DNA from: an uncultured Eubacteriales bacterium
GTDB lineage: Bacteria > Bacillota > Clostridia > Christensenellales > CAG-138
Assembly: GCA_900543475.1 (NCBI GenBank)
Contig: UQRU01000015.1
Location: forward strand, 1-29,862
Length of the DNA: 29,862 bases
Direction of reading: 5' to 3'
In this document: in pieces, positions 15,380-23,818 of the stretch
Layout: each line of letters opens with the position of its first letter
Position numbering within the stretch: position 1 is the first letter of the stretch
Made by a program: the position numbers and the translations under genes
The notes under the pieces: generated by a model
The model's database searches: none
What the model was told of the DNA's origin: nothing
The model's input: the letters and a program-made list of their open reading frames with translations, nothing else

Positions 15380-15394
15380 ACGCAAGCTGCGTTT
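15378..15394. repeat. Short inverted repeat at the mglC stop
   Basis: AAACGCA-AGC-TGCGTTT (7-bp arms, 3-nt centre) begins inside the mglC stop codon and ends 9 bp before the regulator gene. It could be a minor hairpin or an autoregulatory site for the LacI-type protein; the sequence does not decide. Confidence 0.35.
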
Positions 15395-15403
15395 CATACG
15401 GCC

Positions 15404-16423
15404 ATGATTACCATAAAAGAGCTGGCCCACAAGTTGGATGTAAGCCCTACCACCGTTTCCAATGTGATCCACGGCAAGACCCGGGAGGTATCGGAGGCCA
15501 CCATCCAATTGGTGGAGCAGGCGGTGCGGGAATATAACTACATCCCCAATATGAGCGCCCGGGCTTTGGCCCAAAACAGCTCCCATATCATCGGCGTCGT
15601 ATTGAAGTTCATCCCCAAAAAGGAGTTGAACGCCCTCCAGGACCCCTTTGCCGGCGAGCTGATGGGGGCCCTGGAGGCCTGCATCCGGGAGGCGGGGTAT
15701 TATATGATGCTCCATGTGGCCTCCTCGGTGCAGGAGATCGTCCACCTGATGCAGACCTGGAACGTGGACGGCCTGGTGCTCACCGGGTTCCATGCCCAGG
15801 ATTACCGGCAGATCCGCAGCCAGAGCCAGAAGCCCATGGTGTTTGTGGATTGCTACTTTGGGGATGTGGGCATCCCCTATTCCAACATCGGCCTGGAGGA
15901 TCAGCTGGGCGGCCGGCTTATGACGGAGCACCTGATCCAGCTGGGCCATCGGCGCATCGCCTTCCTTTCGGATAACCGCATCGGCAACGACTGGATGCGC
16001 TGGCTGGGCTATTGCGAGGCCATGGAGCAGGCGGGGTTGCCCTATTCGGAGGCGGAAAACTACATCCAGATCCGCTCCGGCCGGGCCTTCGACGCCAGCC
16101 TTGCCCGGGCCTTGACGCCCCGGGGCAGGTATACCGCCCTGTTTTTTGCCTCGGACTATTATGCCATGCGGGGCATGGACTATCTGTATGACCGGGGGAT
16201 CCGGGTGCCGGCGGATCTATCCGTGGCCGGATTCGACGACAATGTTCTGGGCCAAAATTTGCGGCCCCGGCTTACCACCATCCATCAGGATCCCTCCCAG
16301 AAGGCCAGGCTGGCTTTTGGAATGCTGCGGGGAATCATCGCCGGGGAACGGCAGGAAGGGGAGATCGTCCGCCTGCCCATATCCCTGGTGATCGGCGGCA
16401 CCACGGCACCGCCTCGGGTTTGA
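15404..16423 (+). CDS. LacI/GalR-family transcriptional regulator
   Basis: A regulator of 339 residues with the normal family layout. The N-terminal helix-turn-helix is ITIKELAHKLDVSPTTVSNVI (about 2-22), the hinge helix contains the minor-groove-reading ARALA (about 52-56), and a periplasmic-binding-protein-like effector domain fills the rest (GYCEAM, FFASDYYAMRGMDYL, VAGFDD). The start is the ATG at 15404; only a weak ribosome binding site precedes it. Lying between the importer and the sugar-catabolic genes, it probably controls both in response to galactose or a galactoside. It resembles GalR/GalS in role, but the effector is not readable. Confidence 0.9.
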   Translation: MITIKELAHKLDVSPTTVSNVIHGKTREVSEATIQLVEQAVREYNYIPNMSARALAQNSSHIIGVVLKFIPKKELNALQDPFAGELMGALEACIREAGYYMMLHVASSVQEIVHLMQTWNVDGLVLTGFHAQDYRQIRSQSQKPMVFVDCYFGDVGIPYSNIGLEDQLGGRLMTEHLIQLGHRRIAFLSDNRIGNDWMRWLGYCEAMEQAGLPYSEAENYIQIRSGRAFDASLARALTPRGRYTALFFASDYYAMRGMDYLYDRGIRVPADLSVAGFDDNVLGQNLRPRLTTIHQDPSQKARLAFGMLRGIIAGERQEGEIVRLPISLVIGGTTAPPRV

Positions 16424-16470
16424 TGGAAGGATGTAGCTGGAATCGGGGCCCGGCAGAAAACGCACAAAGC

Positions 16471-16509
16471 GGCCGCAGGGCCGGGCGAAGCCCTGCCTGC
16501 GGCCTTTTT
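16471..16509 (+). terminator. Terminator placed just before the alpha-glucosidase gene
   Basis: GGCCGCAG (16471-16478) pairs with CTGCGGCC (16497-16504), with extra inner GGGC/GCCC pairing, followed by TTTTT. The T-run ends only 17 bp before the next start codon. No promoter is visible between it and that gene. Confidence 0.8.
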
Positions 16510-16526
16510 GATGGGTGAGGGTTGAT

Positions 16527-18188
16527 ATGGACGGGAAAACGCCTTGGTGGAAGGAAGCGGTGGTATATCAGGTATATCCCCGCAGCTTTTACGATAGCAA
16601 TGGGGATGGGATCGGCGACCTGGGCGGCATTGGGGAAAAGCTGGATTACCTTTCGGAGTTGGGGATCACCGTGTTGTGGATCGGCCCGGTGTACGCTTCC
16701 CCAGGCAAGGACAACGGCTACGATATTTCGGATTACCGGGCCATAGACCCCATCTACGGTACCATGGAAGACCTGGAACGGGTGATCGCCGGGGCAAAGG
16801 CGCGGGGCATCCGGGTCATGCTGGACATGGTTGCCAACCACACCTCGGATCAGCATCCCTGGTTCCTGGAGAGCCGGAAAAGCCGGGAGAACCCCTATCG
16901 GGACTATTATATCTGGCGGGACGGGAAGGGGGACGGCCCCCCCACCAACTGGGGCTCCATCTTTTCGGGCCCTGCCTGGACGCTGGACCCGTTGACCGGG
17001 CAGTATTATATGCACAGCTTCCTGCCGGAACAGCCGGACCTCAACTGGGAAAATCCGGCGGTGCGGGAAGCCATTTATGCCATCATGCTGTTTTGGCAGG
17101 AAAAGGGCGCGGACGGGTTCCGGCTGGACGGGATCAACATGATCTCCAAGGACCAACGGTTTTTGGATGGGGAACCCGGCCTGCTCTATGGAAACGGCTT
17201 CCCCTATATGTACAACGGCCCCCGCATACACGAATTTTTGCAGGAGATGAGCGCCCGGGTGTTTCAGCCCCATGACATGCTCAGCGTGGGGGAGACCAGC
17301 CATGTAAGCGTGGCGGACGGCCTGCAATACGCGGGGGATACCGGGGCGGAATTGAGCATGGTGTTCCAGTTCATGCATGTGGACGGAGGCCCCAGGCTGG
17401 CGGATAAATGGACGGACCGTCCCTTCCCCATGGAGGAGCTGCGGCGGATCTTCAACAGCTGGCAGGTGGGGCTCCATGGTCGGGCATGGAATAGCTTGTA
17501 TTGGAGCAACCACGACCAGCCCCGGCCTGTGTCCCGCTTTGGCAACGACAGCCCCCTGTACCGGAGGGTATGCGCGAAAATGCTGGGCACCTGCCTGCAT
17601 ATGATGCAAGGCACGCCCTATATATTCCAAGGGGAAGAGCTGGGCATGACCAACGCCTATTTCCAGCGGCTGTCCCAATACCGGGACCGGGAAAGCCTGG
17701 ACGCCTACAAGGAATATACCCAAAGCGGCATTTTGAATGAAGCGGAGATGGGCCGTTGCCTTCAGGTGATCGGCCGAGACAACGCCCGCACCCCCATGCA
17801 GTGGACCCCGGGGGAAAACGGGGGCTTTACCACCGGCACGCCTTGGATCGACGTAAACCCAAACCATACGGAAATCAACGCCCAGGACCAGCTGGCGGAC
17901 CCGGATTCGGTATTCCGCTACTACCAGAAGCTGATCCGGCTGCGCAAGGAATATCCCATCATCGTCCACGGGGACTTCCATCCCCTGCTGGAGGAAGACC
18001 CCCACATCTACGCCTACGAGCGCAGGCTGGATGGGGCGCGGCTGCTGGTGCTGTGCAGCTTTGCAGCCGGGGACGTAGTTTGCCCCTTGGGGGAGGATGG
18101 AAGGGGACGGTTGCTGCTATCCAACTATCCTACCCACAAGGCGGGGCTGCTACAGCCCTATGAAGCCCGGGCGCTGTTTTATGAATAG
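16527..18188 (+). CDS. GH13 alpha-glucosidase
   Basis: A cytoplasmic alpha-glucoside hydrolase of 553 residues, the usual size for oligo-1,6-glucosidase/alpha-glucosidase. It has the calcium loop DSNGDGIGDL (23-32), motif DMVANHTSD (100-108), catalytic nucleophile D201 in GFRLDGIN, acid/base E256 in SVGETSH and transition-state aspartate D330 in SNHDQPR. The residue after the nucleophile is Gly. Isomaltase-type enzymes have Val there and maltase-type ones Ala or Thr, so linkage preference is open. The ATG at 16527 lies 6 bp after GGGTGAGGG. It heads the unit with galK, galE and galT, which suggests a substrate that releases galactose as well as glucose. Confidence 0.92.
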   Translation: MDGKTPWWKEAVVYQVYPRSFYDSNGDGIGDLGGIGEKLDYLSELGITVLWIGPVYASPGKDNGYDISDYRAIDPIYGTMEDLERVIAGAKARGIRVMLDMVANHTSDQHPWFLESRKSRENPYRDYYIWRDGKGDGPPTNWGSIFSGPAWTLDPLTGQYYMHSFLPEQPDLNWENPAVREAIYAIMLFWQEKGADGFRLDGINMISKDQRFLDGEPGLLYGNGFPYMYNGPRIHEFLQEMSARVFQPHDMLSVGETSHVSVADGLQYAGDTGAELSMVFQFMHVDGGPRLADKWTDRPFPMEELRRIFNSWQVGLHGRAWNSLYWSNHDQPRPVSRFGNDSPLYRRVCAKMLGTCLHMMQGTPYIFQGEELGMTNAYFQRLSQYRDRESLDAYKEYTQSGILNEAEMGRCLQVIGRDNARTPMQWTPGENGGFTTGTPWIDVNPNHTEINAQDQLADPDSVFRYYQKLIRLRKEYPIIVHGDFHPLLEEDPHIYAYERRLDGARLLVLCSFAAGDVVCPLGEDGRGRLLLSNYPTHKAGLLQPYEARALFYE

Positions 18189-18263
18189 ACGAAGCGAAGG
18201 GTTACCCGCCTTTAAAACCATTCTATCAGCCCCCAAAACCCACGGGGGACGCAAGGAGGAAAC

Positions 18264-19547
18264 ATGCAACTGCCAAGCAAATGGAAGGAAAGGCTCCAGC
18301 AGGGCGCCTATGAGGCCCAGTGGGCCTGGCTGTACAGTGGGGATGCGGCCGCCCAGAGGGAACGGCATTTGGCTGCTTTGGCGGAATTTACGGAAACCTT
18401 TGGCGATAGCCAAAAGGTATGCTTTATCTCTGCGCCGGGCCGCACGGAGCTGTGCGGCAATCATACGGACCATCAGAACGGCCATATTTTAGCAGGCGCA
18501 GTCACCATGGATATGCTGGCTGTGGCGGCCCCCCGGCAGGATGGTTGTATCCGGCTGAAAAGCCAGGGCTATGGCATAACCAAATTGACCTTGGAACAAC
18601 TGACGGCAATCCCCAGAGAGGAGGGCAGCACCAAGGCCCTGATCCGGGGGGTGGCTGCCCGGCTCCAGGAATTGGGCCACAAGATCGGCGGCTTTTCGGC
18701 CTACGTCACCTCCGGGGTGCCGGCGGGCAGCGGCCTGTCCTCTTCGGCCGCCCTGGAGATCCTGTTGGGAAGTATATTTAGCTTCCTGTATAATGACGGC
18801 AGCCTGGACCCGGTGATGCTGGCCCAAGTGGGCCAATATGCGGAAAACCGCTACTTCGGCAAGCCCTGCGGCCTAATGGATCAGCTGGCGGCCTCGGTGG
18901 GCGGCGCGGTGGCGGTGGACTTCCTGGACCTTCAGAACCCCAAGGTGGAATCCATCCCCTGCGACTTTGACCGGATGGGCTACGCCCTGTATGTGGTGAA
19001 CGCCGGGGGCAGCCATGCAGGGCTTACCAGCGAATATGCCGCCATCCCCCCGGAGATGGGGTCTGTAGCCGCCTACTTTGGCAAAAAGGTGCTGCGGGAG
19101 GTGGATGAACAAACCTTTTACAGCAAGCTGGGGGAGCTGCGGGGCAAGGTGTCCGACCGGGCTATTTTGCGGGCCATGCATTTCTTTGGTGACGACCGGC
19201 GGGCGGTGGAAATGGCCCAGGCCCTGCGGGCGCAGGATGTGGAAGCCTATAAAGCCATCATGCTGGCTTCCGGGGCCTCCAGCATGAGCCGGCTGGAAAA
19301 TATCTATCCCGCCGCCATGGTGGAGGAGCGGAGCGTGGCCTTGGCTCTGGCCCTAAGCGAGGAGCTCTTGGCAGGCAAGGGCGCATGGCGCATCCAGGGG
19401 GGCGGCTTTGCCGGCACCATCCAGGCCCTGGTACCCCACGCCCTGTGCCAGCAATACGAAAAACAGATGCAGGCGGTCTTTGGCCCAGCCTGCTGCAACC
19501 GTCTTTACATCCGGCCGGTGGGCGGCTATCTTTTGAAGGAGGATTGA
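18264..19547 (+). CDS. galK: Galactokinase
   Basis: A GHMP kinase of 427 residues that makes galactose-1-phosphate; it is about 40 residues longer than E. coli GalK, mainly at the N-terminus. The galactokinase signature is present in variant form (PGRTELCGNHTDHQNG, 58-73), with Asn replacing the glutamate of the usual GEHTD. The ATP loop GVPAGSGLSSSAA is at 151-163, the catalytic base is D206 in GLMDQLA, and the C-terminal GGGFAGT motif is intact. Start ATG 18264 follows AAGGAGG. The 75-bp gap after the glucosidase gene holds no clear promoter. galE starts 3 bp after its stop. Confidence 0.93.
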   Translation: MQLPSKWKERLQQGAYEAQWAWLYSGDAAAQRERHLAALAEFTETFGDSQKVCFISAPGRTELCGNHTDHQNGHILAGAVTMDMLAVAAPRQDGCIRLKSQGYGITKLTLEQLTAIPREEGSTKALIRGVAARLQELGHKIGGFSAYVTSGVPAGSGLSSSAALEILLGSIFSFLYNDGSLDPVMLAQVGQYAENRYFGKPCGLMDQLAASVGGAVAVDFLDLQNPKVESIPCDFDRMGYALYVVNAGGSHAGLTSEYAAIPPEMGSVAAYFGKKVLREVDEQTFYSKLGELRGKVSDRAILRAMHFFGDDRRAVEMAQALRAQDVEAYKAIMLASGASSMSRLENIYPAAMVEERSVALALALSEELLAGKGAWRIQGGGFAGTIQALVPHALCQQYEKQMQAVFGPACCNRLYIRPVGGYLLKED

Positions 19548-19550
19548 CCT

Positions 19551-20549
19551 ATGAGCAACAAACGCATCCTGGTACCCGGGGGCGCCGGCTATATTGGCGC
19601 CCATACGGTGGCGGCCCTGGTGGAAAGCGGGGCCCAAGTGGTGGTGGTGGACGACCTGGAAACCGGCTTTAAGCAGGCCGTTGATCCGGCGGCCAAGTTC
19701 TATCAAGGCGATATTCGGGACAAAGCCTTTTTGGACGGCGTTTTTGAAAAGGAGCCCATCGATGCGGTGATCCATTTCGCCGCCTACTCCCAGGTGGGGG
19801 AAAGCATGGAAAACCCCCTCAAGTATTACGACAACAACCTGAACGGCACCCGGGTGCTGCTCTCCTCCATGATCGAGCACGATGTGAAGAAGATCGTATT
19901 CTCCTCCACCGCGGCCACCTATGGGGAACCCCGGAACATCCCCATCCTGGAAAGCGACCCCACGGAGCCCACCAATGCCTACGGGGCCACCAAGCTGGCC
20001 ATGGAGGGGATGATGCGCTGGTGCGCCAGGGCCTATGGGCTCAAATTCGTATCCCTGCGGTATTTCAACGCCTGCGGGGCCCATTCCCGGGGCCATATCG
20101 GCGAGGCCCATAACCCGGAATCCCACCTGATCCCCCTGATCCTTCAGGTGCCCAACGGCCAGCGGCCCTATATCAGCATCTTTGGCGACGATTATCCCAC
20201 CCGGGACGGCACCTGCGTGCGGGACTACATCCATGTGATGGACCTATCCGAAGCCCATCTGCTGGCGGCGGATTACCTGCTGTCCGGCGGGGAAAGCGAC
20301 GTGTTCAACCTGGGCAACGGGGTGGGCTTCACGGTCAAGGAGGTCATCCAGGCTGCGGAAGAGGTGGTAGGGGCCTCCATCCCCGCCAAGATCGCCCCCC
20401 GGCGGGCAGGTGACCCGGCCCAGCTGGTGGCCTCCAGCGACAAGGCAAAGTCCATCCTGGGCTGGAAGCCCTCCCGGTACGACATCCATACCATCCTATC
20501 GGACGCCTGGAGCTGGCATAAGGCCCATCCCCATGGATACGAGGCATAG
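19551..20549 (+). CDS. galE: UDP-glucose 4-epimerase
   Basis: A short-chain dehydrogenase-type epimerase of 332 residues that interconverts UDP-galactose and UDP-glucose. The NAD-binding loop GGAGYIG is at 10-16, the catalytic serine/threonine stretch FSSTAATYG at 117-125, and the YxxxK pair is Y144/K148. Substrate-loop motifs RYFNACGAH and RDYIHVMDL are both present. The ATG is 3 bp after galK, preceded by AAGGAGG within the galK end. galT follows 6 bp later, so the genes are one operon. Confidence 0.95.
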   Translation: MSNKRILVPGGAGYIGAHTVAALVESGAQVVVVDDLETGFKQAVDPAAKFYQGDIRDKAFLDGVFEKEPIDAVIHFAAYSQVGESMENPLKYYDNNLNGTRVLLSSMIEHDVKKIVFSSTAATYGEPRNIPILESDPTEPTNAYGATKLAMEGMMRWCARAYGLKFVSLRYFNACGAHSRGHIGEAHNPESHLIPLILQVPNGQRPYISIFGDDYPTRDGTCVRDYIHVMDLSEAHLLAADYLLSGGESDVFNLGNGVGFTVKEVIQAAEEVVGASIPAKIAPRRAGDPAQLVASSDKAKSILGWKPSRYDIHTILSDAWSWHKAHPHGYEA

Positions 20550-20555
20550 GGGCAT

Positions 20556-22049
20556 ATGGATGTGAACGCGTATATCGCCGGGCTAATCCAATATGCCCGG
20601 GAAAAGGAGCTGCTGCCCAAGGAGGATGTGTATTTCGCCCGAAACCAGCTATTATCCACCCTGGGGCTGGCCGCTTATGGGGAGCCAGAAGCCCCCGCCC
20701 AGAGCAGCCTGCCGGACCTGCTGGCCCCCCTGGTGGAGGACGCCATAGCCCGTGGGGTCATACAGGAAAGCGGCGCCCTGCGGGATCTGCTGGATACGGC
20801 CCTGATGGGCGCCCTGATTCCCCGGCCCGGCGAAGTGGCCCGGAAATTTTGGGCGCTGTACCGGCAGCAGGGGGCAAAGGCGGCTACGGATTGGTTCTAC
20901 GGCTTTTGCCAGGACTGCAATTACATCCGCCGGGACCGGATCGCCCGGGACATGCGGTGGATCACGGAGACGGAATACGGCCCCCTGGACATCACCATCA
21001 ACCTGTCCAAGCCGGAAAAGGATCCCAAGGACATCGCCGCCGCCCGCCAGGCCCCGAAAAGCGGCTATCCCGCCTGTATGCTGTGCATGGAGAACGAAGG
21101 GTATGCGGGCCGGGTGGATTTCCCCGCCAGGCAGAACCTGCGGATCATCCCCATCCAGGTGGCGGGGGAAGACTGGGGGCTGCAATATTCCCCCTACGTA
21201 TACTATAACGAGCATTGCATCGTGCTCAACAGCCGGCATGTGCCCATGATCATCGACCGGAACGCCTTTGCAAAGTTCCTGTCCTTTGTGGAACAGTTCC
21301 CCCATTATTTCCTGGGCTCCAATGCGGATCTGCCCATCGTGGGGGGCAGTATCCTCTCCCATGAGCATTTCCAGGGGGGACATTACGCCTTCGCCATGGA
21401 AAAGGCCCCGGTGGAACGGGATTTTACAGTGCCCGGCTATGAGGACGTGGCCTGCGGCGTGGTGAAATGGCCTATGAGCGTGCTGCGGGTCCGGCACCCG
21501 GACCCCCAACGGCTATGCGATCTGGCGGACCACATCCTGGGCCGCTGGCGGCGGCACAGCGACCCGGCCCTGGGTATCCTGGCCGAGACCGACGGCGTCC
21601 CCCACAACACCATTACCCCCATCGCCCGCAGGCGGGGGGAAGCGTATGAGCTGGATCTGGTGCTCAGGTGCAACATCACCACGCCGGAGCATCCCTTGGG
21701 GGTATTCCATCCCCATGCGGAGCTCCATAACATCAAGAAGGAAAACATCGGCCTCATCGAGGTGATGGGCCTGGCGGTGCTGCCCTCCCGGCTCAAAGGC
21801 GAAATGGAAGCCCTGGCCCAGGCCATCCTGGCAGGGGCGGATCTATCGGCCTCGGCGGCCACCGCCAAGCACGCGGCCTGGTATGCGGCCTGGAAGGACC
21901 AGGCGCCCGCCCTTACGGCGGAGAACATCATGGACGTGCTGAAAGAACAGATCGGCCAGACCTTCCGCAAGGTGCTTCTGGACGCCGGCGTATATAAGCG
22001 GGACGCCCAAGGCCAAGCGGGGCTAGACCGATTCCTAAAAACCCTGTAA
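20556..22049 (+). CDS. galT: Galactose-1-phosphate uridylyltransferase, class II
   Basis: A class II GalT of 497 residues, the Gram-positive type, which differs from the 350-residue E. coli enzyme. It swaps UMP between UDP-glucose and galactose-1-phosphate. A CxxC pair (C174, C177 in YPACMLCMEN) and the motif SHEHFQGG (268-275) are visible; the histidine of the latter motif carries the uridylyl group in this family. Other family segments are WPMSVLR and HNTITPIAR. It completes the Leloir pathway with galK and galE, and a strong terminator follows 17 bp after the stop. Confidence 0.95.
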   Translation: MDVNAYIAGLIQYAREKELLPKEDVYFARNQLLSTLGLAAYGEPEAPAQSSLPDLLAPLVEDAIARGVIQESGALRDLLDTALMGALIPRPGEVARKFWALYRQQGAKAATDWFYGFCQDCNYIRRDRIARDMRWITETEYGPLDITINLSKPEKDPKDIAAARQAPKSGYPACMLCMENEGYAGRVDFPARQNLRIIPIQVAGEDWGLQYSPYVYYNEHCIVLNSRHVPMIIDRNAFAKFLSFVEQFPHYFLGSNADLPIVGGSILSHEHFQGGHYAFAMEKAPVERDFTVPGYEDVACGVVKWPMSVLRVRHPDPQRLCDLADHILGRWRRHSDPALGILAETDGVPHNTITPIARRRGEAYELDLVLRCNITTPEHPLGVFHPHAELHNIKKENIGLIEVMGLAVLPSRLKGEMEALAQAILAGADLSASAATAKHAAWYAAWKDQAPALTAENIMDVLKEQIGQTFRKVLLDAGVYKRDAQGQAGLDRFLKTL

Positions 22050-22065
22050 AATACAAATAGCACCA

Positions 22066-22101
22066 GCCCCGGCGGCAGGCAATTCCGCCGGGGCATTTTT
22101 T
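22066..22101 (+). terminator. Intrinsic terminator after galT, just before the dehydrogenase gene
   Basis: GCCCCGGCGG/CCGCCGGGGC (22066-22075 and 22085-22094) with a 9-nt loop is followed by ATTTTTT. Only 21 bp separate the T-run from the next ATG. A weak promoter (TAGACC at 22024, TAAAAT at 22047, 17-bp spacer) overlaps the galT end and would place this hairpin inside the dehydrogenase leader. Confidence 0.88.
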
Positions 22102-22122
22102 CAAGGCGAGAAAGGGAGCGGC

Positions 22123-23298
22123 ATGGAGAATTTCGTATTTCACACCCCCACCAAGTTCTACTTCGGCAGGGATACCCATCTGAAAGCCGGGGAGCTTCTG
22201 AAAGGGGCCGGCGCAAAGCGGGTTTTGCTCTATTACGGCGGCGGCAGCATCCTGAAAACCGGCCTGTATGGGCAGCTGACAGCCGCCCTGGAAGCGGCCG
22301 GAGTGGCCTACGTACCTTTGGGCGGGGTAAAGCCCAACCCGGATGTGGAATTTTGTAGGGAGACGGTGGCTTTTATCCAGAAAAACAAGCTGGATTACAT
22401 CCTGGCGGTGGGTGGCGGCAGCGTGATCGACTCGGCCAAGATGGCGGCCTTAGCGGTGGGCTCCGGGGCAGACCCTTGGGATCTTTCCACTGGGGCGGCG
22501 GAACCCAAGGGCAGGCTGCCCCTGGGGGTGGTGCTGACCATCGCCGCCACCGGCAGCGAAGGCAGCGATTCCGCCGTGCTGACCAACGAGGCCCTGGGCT
22601 GGAAAAAGGGCCTATCCAGCCCCTATAACCGGCCGGATTTCGCCATCCTGAACCCGGAGCTTACCTACACCCTGCCCCCCTATCAGACCGCCGCAGGCAT
22701 TACGGACATCATGATGCACACCTGCGAGCGATACGTTTCCCTAAACGGGCCGGATCTGCTCCTGGACGGCATGGCGGAAGCCCTTTTGCGGGCGGTGATC
22801 CAGGCGGGGCGCAAAGCCATGGCAGAGCCCCGGGACTATGACGCCCGCGCCACCCTGATGTGGGCGGGGATGCTGAGCCACAACGGTCTGATGGGGACGG
22901 GACGAAAATACTTTATGGCAGCCCATCGTCTCCAACACGAGTTGAGCGCCATGAACCCCCATGTGGCGCACGGGGCAGGGCTGGCTGTAATATGGCCGGC
23001 GTATCTGAAGTATATCTACCAATACGATCTGCCCAGGTTTGTGCAATACGCTGTGGGGATTTGGGGCTGTGAGGCGGATGATCACCATCCGGAGGCCACG
23101 GCCTTGGCCGGCATCCGCCAAACGGAGGCATATTTTCGGGAGATCGGCATGCCTACCCGCCTGGGAGAGCTGGGCTTTGACGAAAGCCACATCCCTGCCC
23201 TGGCCCGTGGTTGTTCCCGGGACGGGACGCTGGTCTTGCCCAGCCTGATCCCCTTGGATCGAGAAAAGATGGAGGCCATCTACCGGCTTGCCTTGTAA
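22123..23298 (+). CDS. Iron-containing alcohol dehydrogenase
   Basis: A group III (iron-type) NAD(P)H-dependent alcohol dehydrogenase of 391 residues, similar to butanol dehydrogenase and YqhD. The coenzyme loop GGGSVIDSAK is at 97-106. The metal ligands appear as D195 and H199 (TDIMMHTCERY), H272 (LQHELSA) and H283 (AHGAGLA). It probably reduces aldehydes or ketones made in fermentation. The actual substrate is unknown, and a link to galactose metabolism rests on position only. The ATG at 22123 follows AAAGGGAG. A terminator lies directly upstream and the hairpin-rich block begins directly downstream. Confidence 0.9.
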   Translation: MENFVFHTPTKFYFGRDTHLKAGELLKGAGAKRVLLYYGGGSILKTGLYGQLTAALEAAGVAYVPLGGVKPNPDVEFCRETVAFIQKNKLDYILAVGGGSVIDSAKMAALAVGSGADPWDLSTGAAEPKGRLPLGVVLTIAATGSEGSDSAVLTNEALGWKKGLSSPYNRPDFAILNPELTYTLPPYQTAAGITDIMMHTCERYVSLNGPDLLLDGMAEALLRAVIQAGRKAMAEPRDYDARATLMWAGMLSHNGLMGTGRKYFMAAHRLQHELSAMNPHVAHGAGLAVIWPAYLKYIYQYDLPRFVQYAVGIWGCEADDHHPEATALAGIRQTEAYFREIGMPTRLGELGFDESHIPALARGCSRDGTLVLPSLIPLDREKMEAIYRLAL

Positions 23299-23412
23299 GG
23301 CAAGGTTGCGCAACAAAGAGCCGGAAATTCAGGACCCCGGCGGGGAGGGAACGGCCTCCTTTGCCGGGATCATCGCTTGTGGGGGAAGCTGCCGTGCGAG
23401 GGGGGCGGCGGC

Positions 23413-23457
23413 GTTTGGCAGGCCCGGCGGCCCCATGGGGCCGCCGGGCCGCCAAAC
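23413..23457. repeat. Long hairpin around a 30-bp perfect palindrome
   Basis: The core 23421-23450 reads the same on both strands around CCCATGGG. GTTTGGC (23413-23419) and GCCAAAC (23451-23457) extend the stem, leaving one bulged A at 23420. No T-run follows on either strand. Confidence 0.85.
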
Positions 23458-23458
23458 A

Positions 23459-23499
23459 AAATAGCGAGCCCGGGGCCAAAGGCCCCGGGCTCGCTATTT
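23459..23499. terminator. Perfect 19-bp hairpin, probable bidirectional terminator
   Basis: Arms 23459-23477 and 23481-23499 match perfectly around an AAA loop. The GC core is flanked by AAATAG/CTATTT, so each strand ends in a short T-run. It starts 1 bp after the preceding palindrome and is the best candidate to end transcription of the dehydrogenase gene. Confidence 0.6.
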
Positions 23500-23575
23500 C
23501 AGGACGCTTCGCGTCCCGCCGCCGCCCCCCCGGGGCGCTACGGCCCCCACCAGCGACAAAAAGGCGACGGGAAAG

Positions 23576-23602
23576 CCAGGCCCCACGATCTATGGGGCCT
23601 GG
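23576..23602. repeat. 10-bp hairpin
   Basis: CCAGGCCCCA (23576-23585) and TGGGGCCTGG (23593-23602) enclose a 7-nt loop, CGATCTA. The loop region resembles that of the hairpin at 23656 (ACGATCTAT against ACGCTCTAC). Confidence 0.75.
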
Positions 23603-23655
23603 CCCATAAAACGCTGTCAGAAAGGGGCAAGACGCCGGTTCACTCCGTGGGCAAA

Positions 23656-23684
23656 GCCCGGGCCCACGCTCTACGGGCCCGGGC
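23656..23684. repeat. 10-bp hairpin with related loop
   Basis: GCCCGGGCCC (23656-23665) and GGGCCCGGGC (23675-23684) enclose ACGCTCTAC. Confidence 0.75.
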
Positions 23685-23750
23685 GGAACAGCCCGCCCTG
23701 CCGCGGGCTACGGCCTCAGGCCGCCCGCGCCCGCTGTTGCGCGATTCTCG

Positions 23751-23818
23751 CCGCCCGCGAAGGGCCGCCGCCCGCGAAGGGCCGCCGCCCGCGTAGGGCC
23801 GCCGTCCGCGCAGGGCAG
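23751..23818. repeat. Four tandem 17-bp repeats
   Basis: Units start at 23751, 23768, 23785 and 23802. Units 1 and 2 are identical (CCGCCCGCGAAGGGCCG). Unit 3 changes one base, and unit 4 changes three. Each contains a small GCCC-GGGC dyad. There are no spacers, so it is not a CRISPR array. Confidence 0.9.

Noticed and set aside
16335..18005. 556-codon open frame on the minus strand
   Set aside because: Antisense to the GH13 gene, whose plus-strand frame has all catalytic motifs.
23751..23818. Possible CRISPR array
   Set aside because: Repeats are 17 bp and directly adjacent with no unique spacers, and no cas genes are present.
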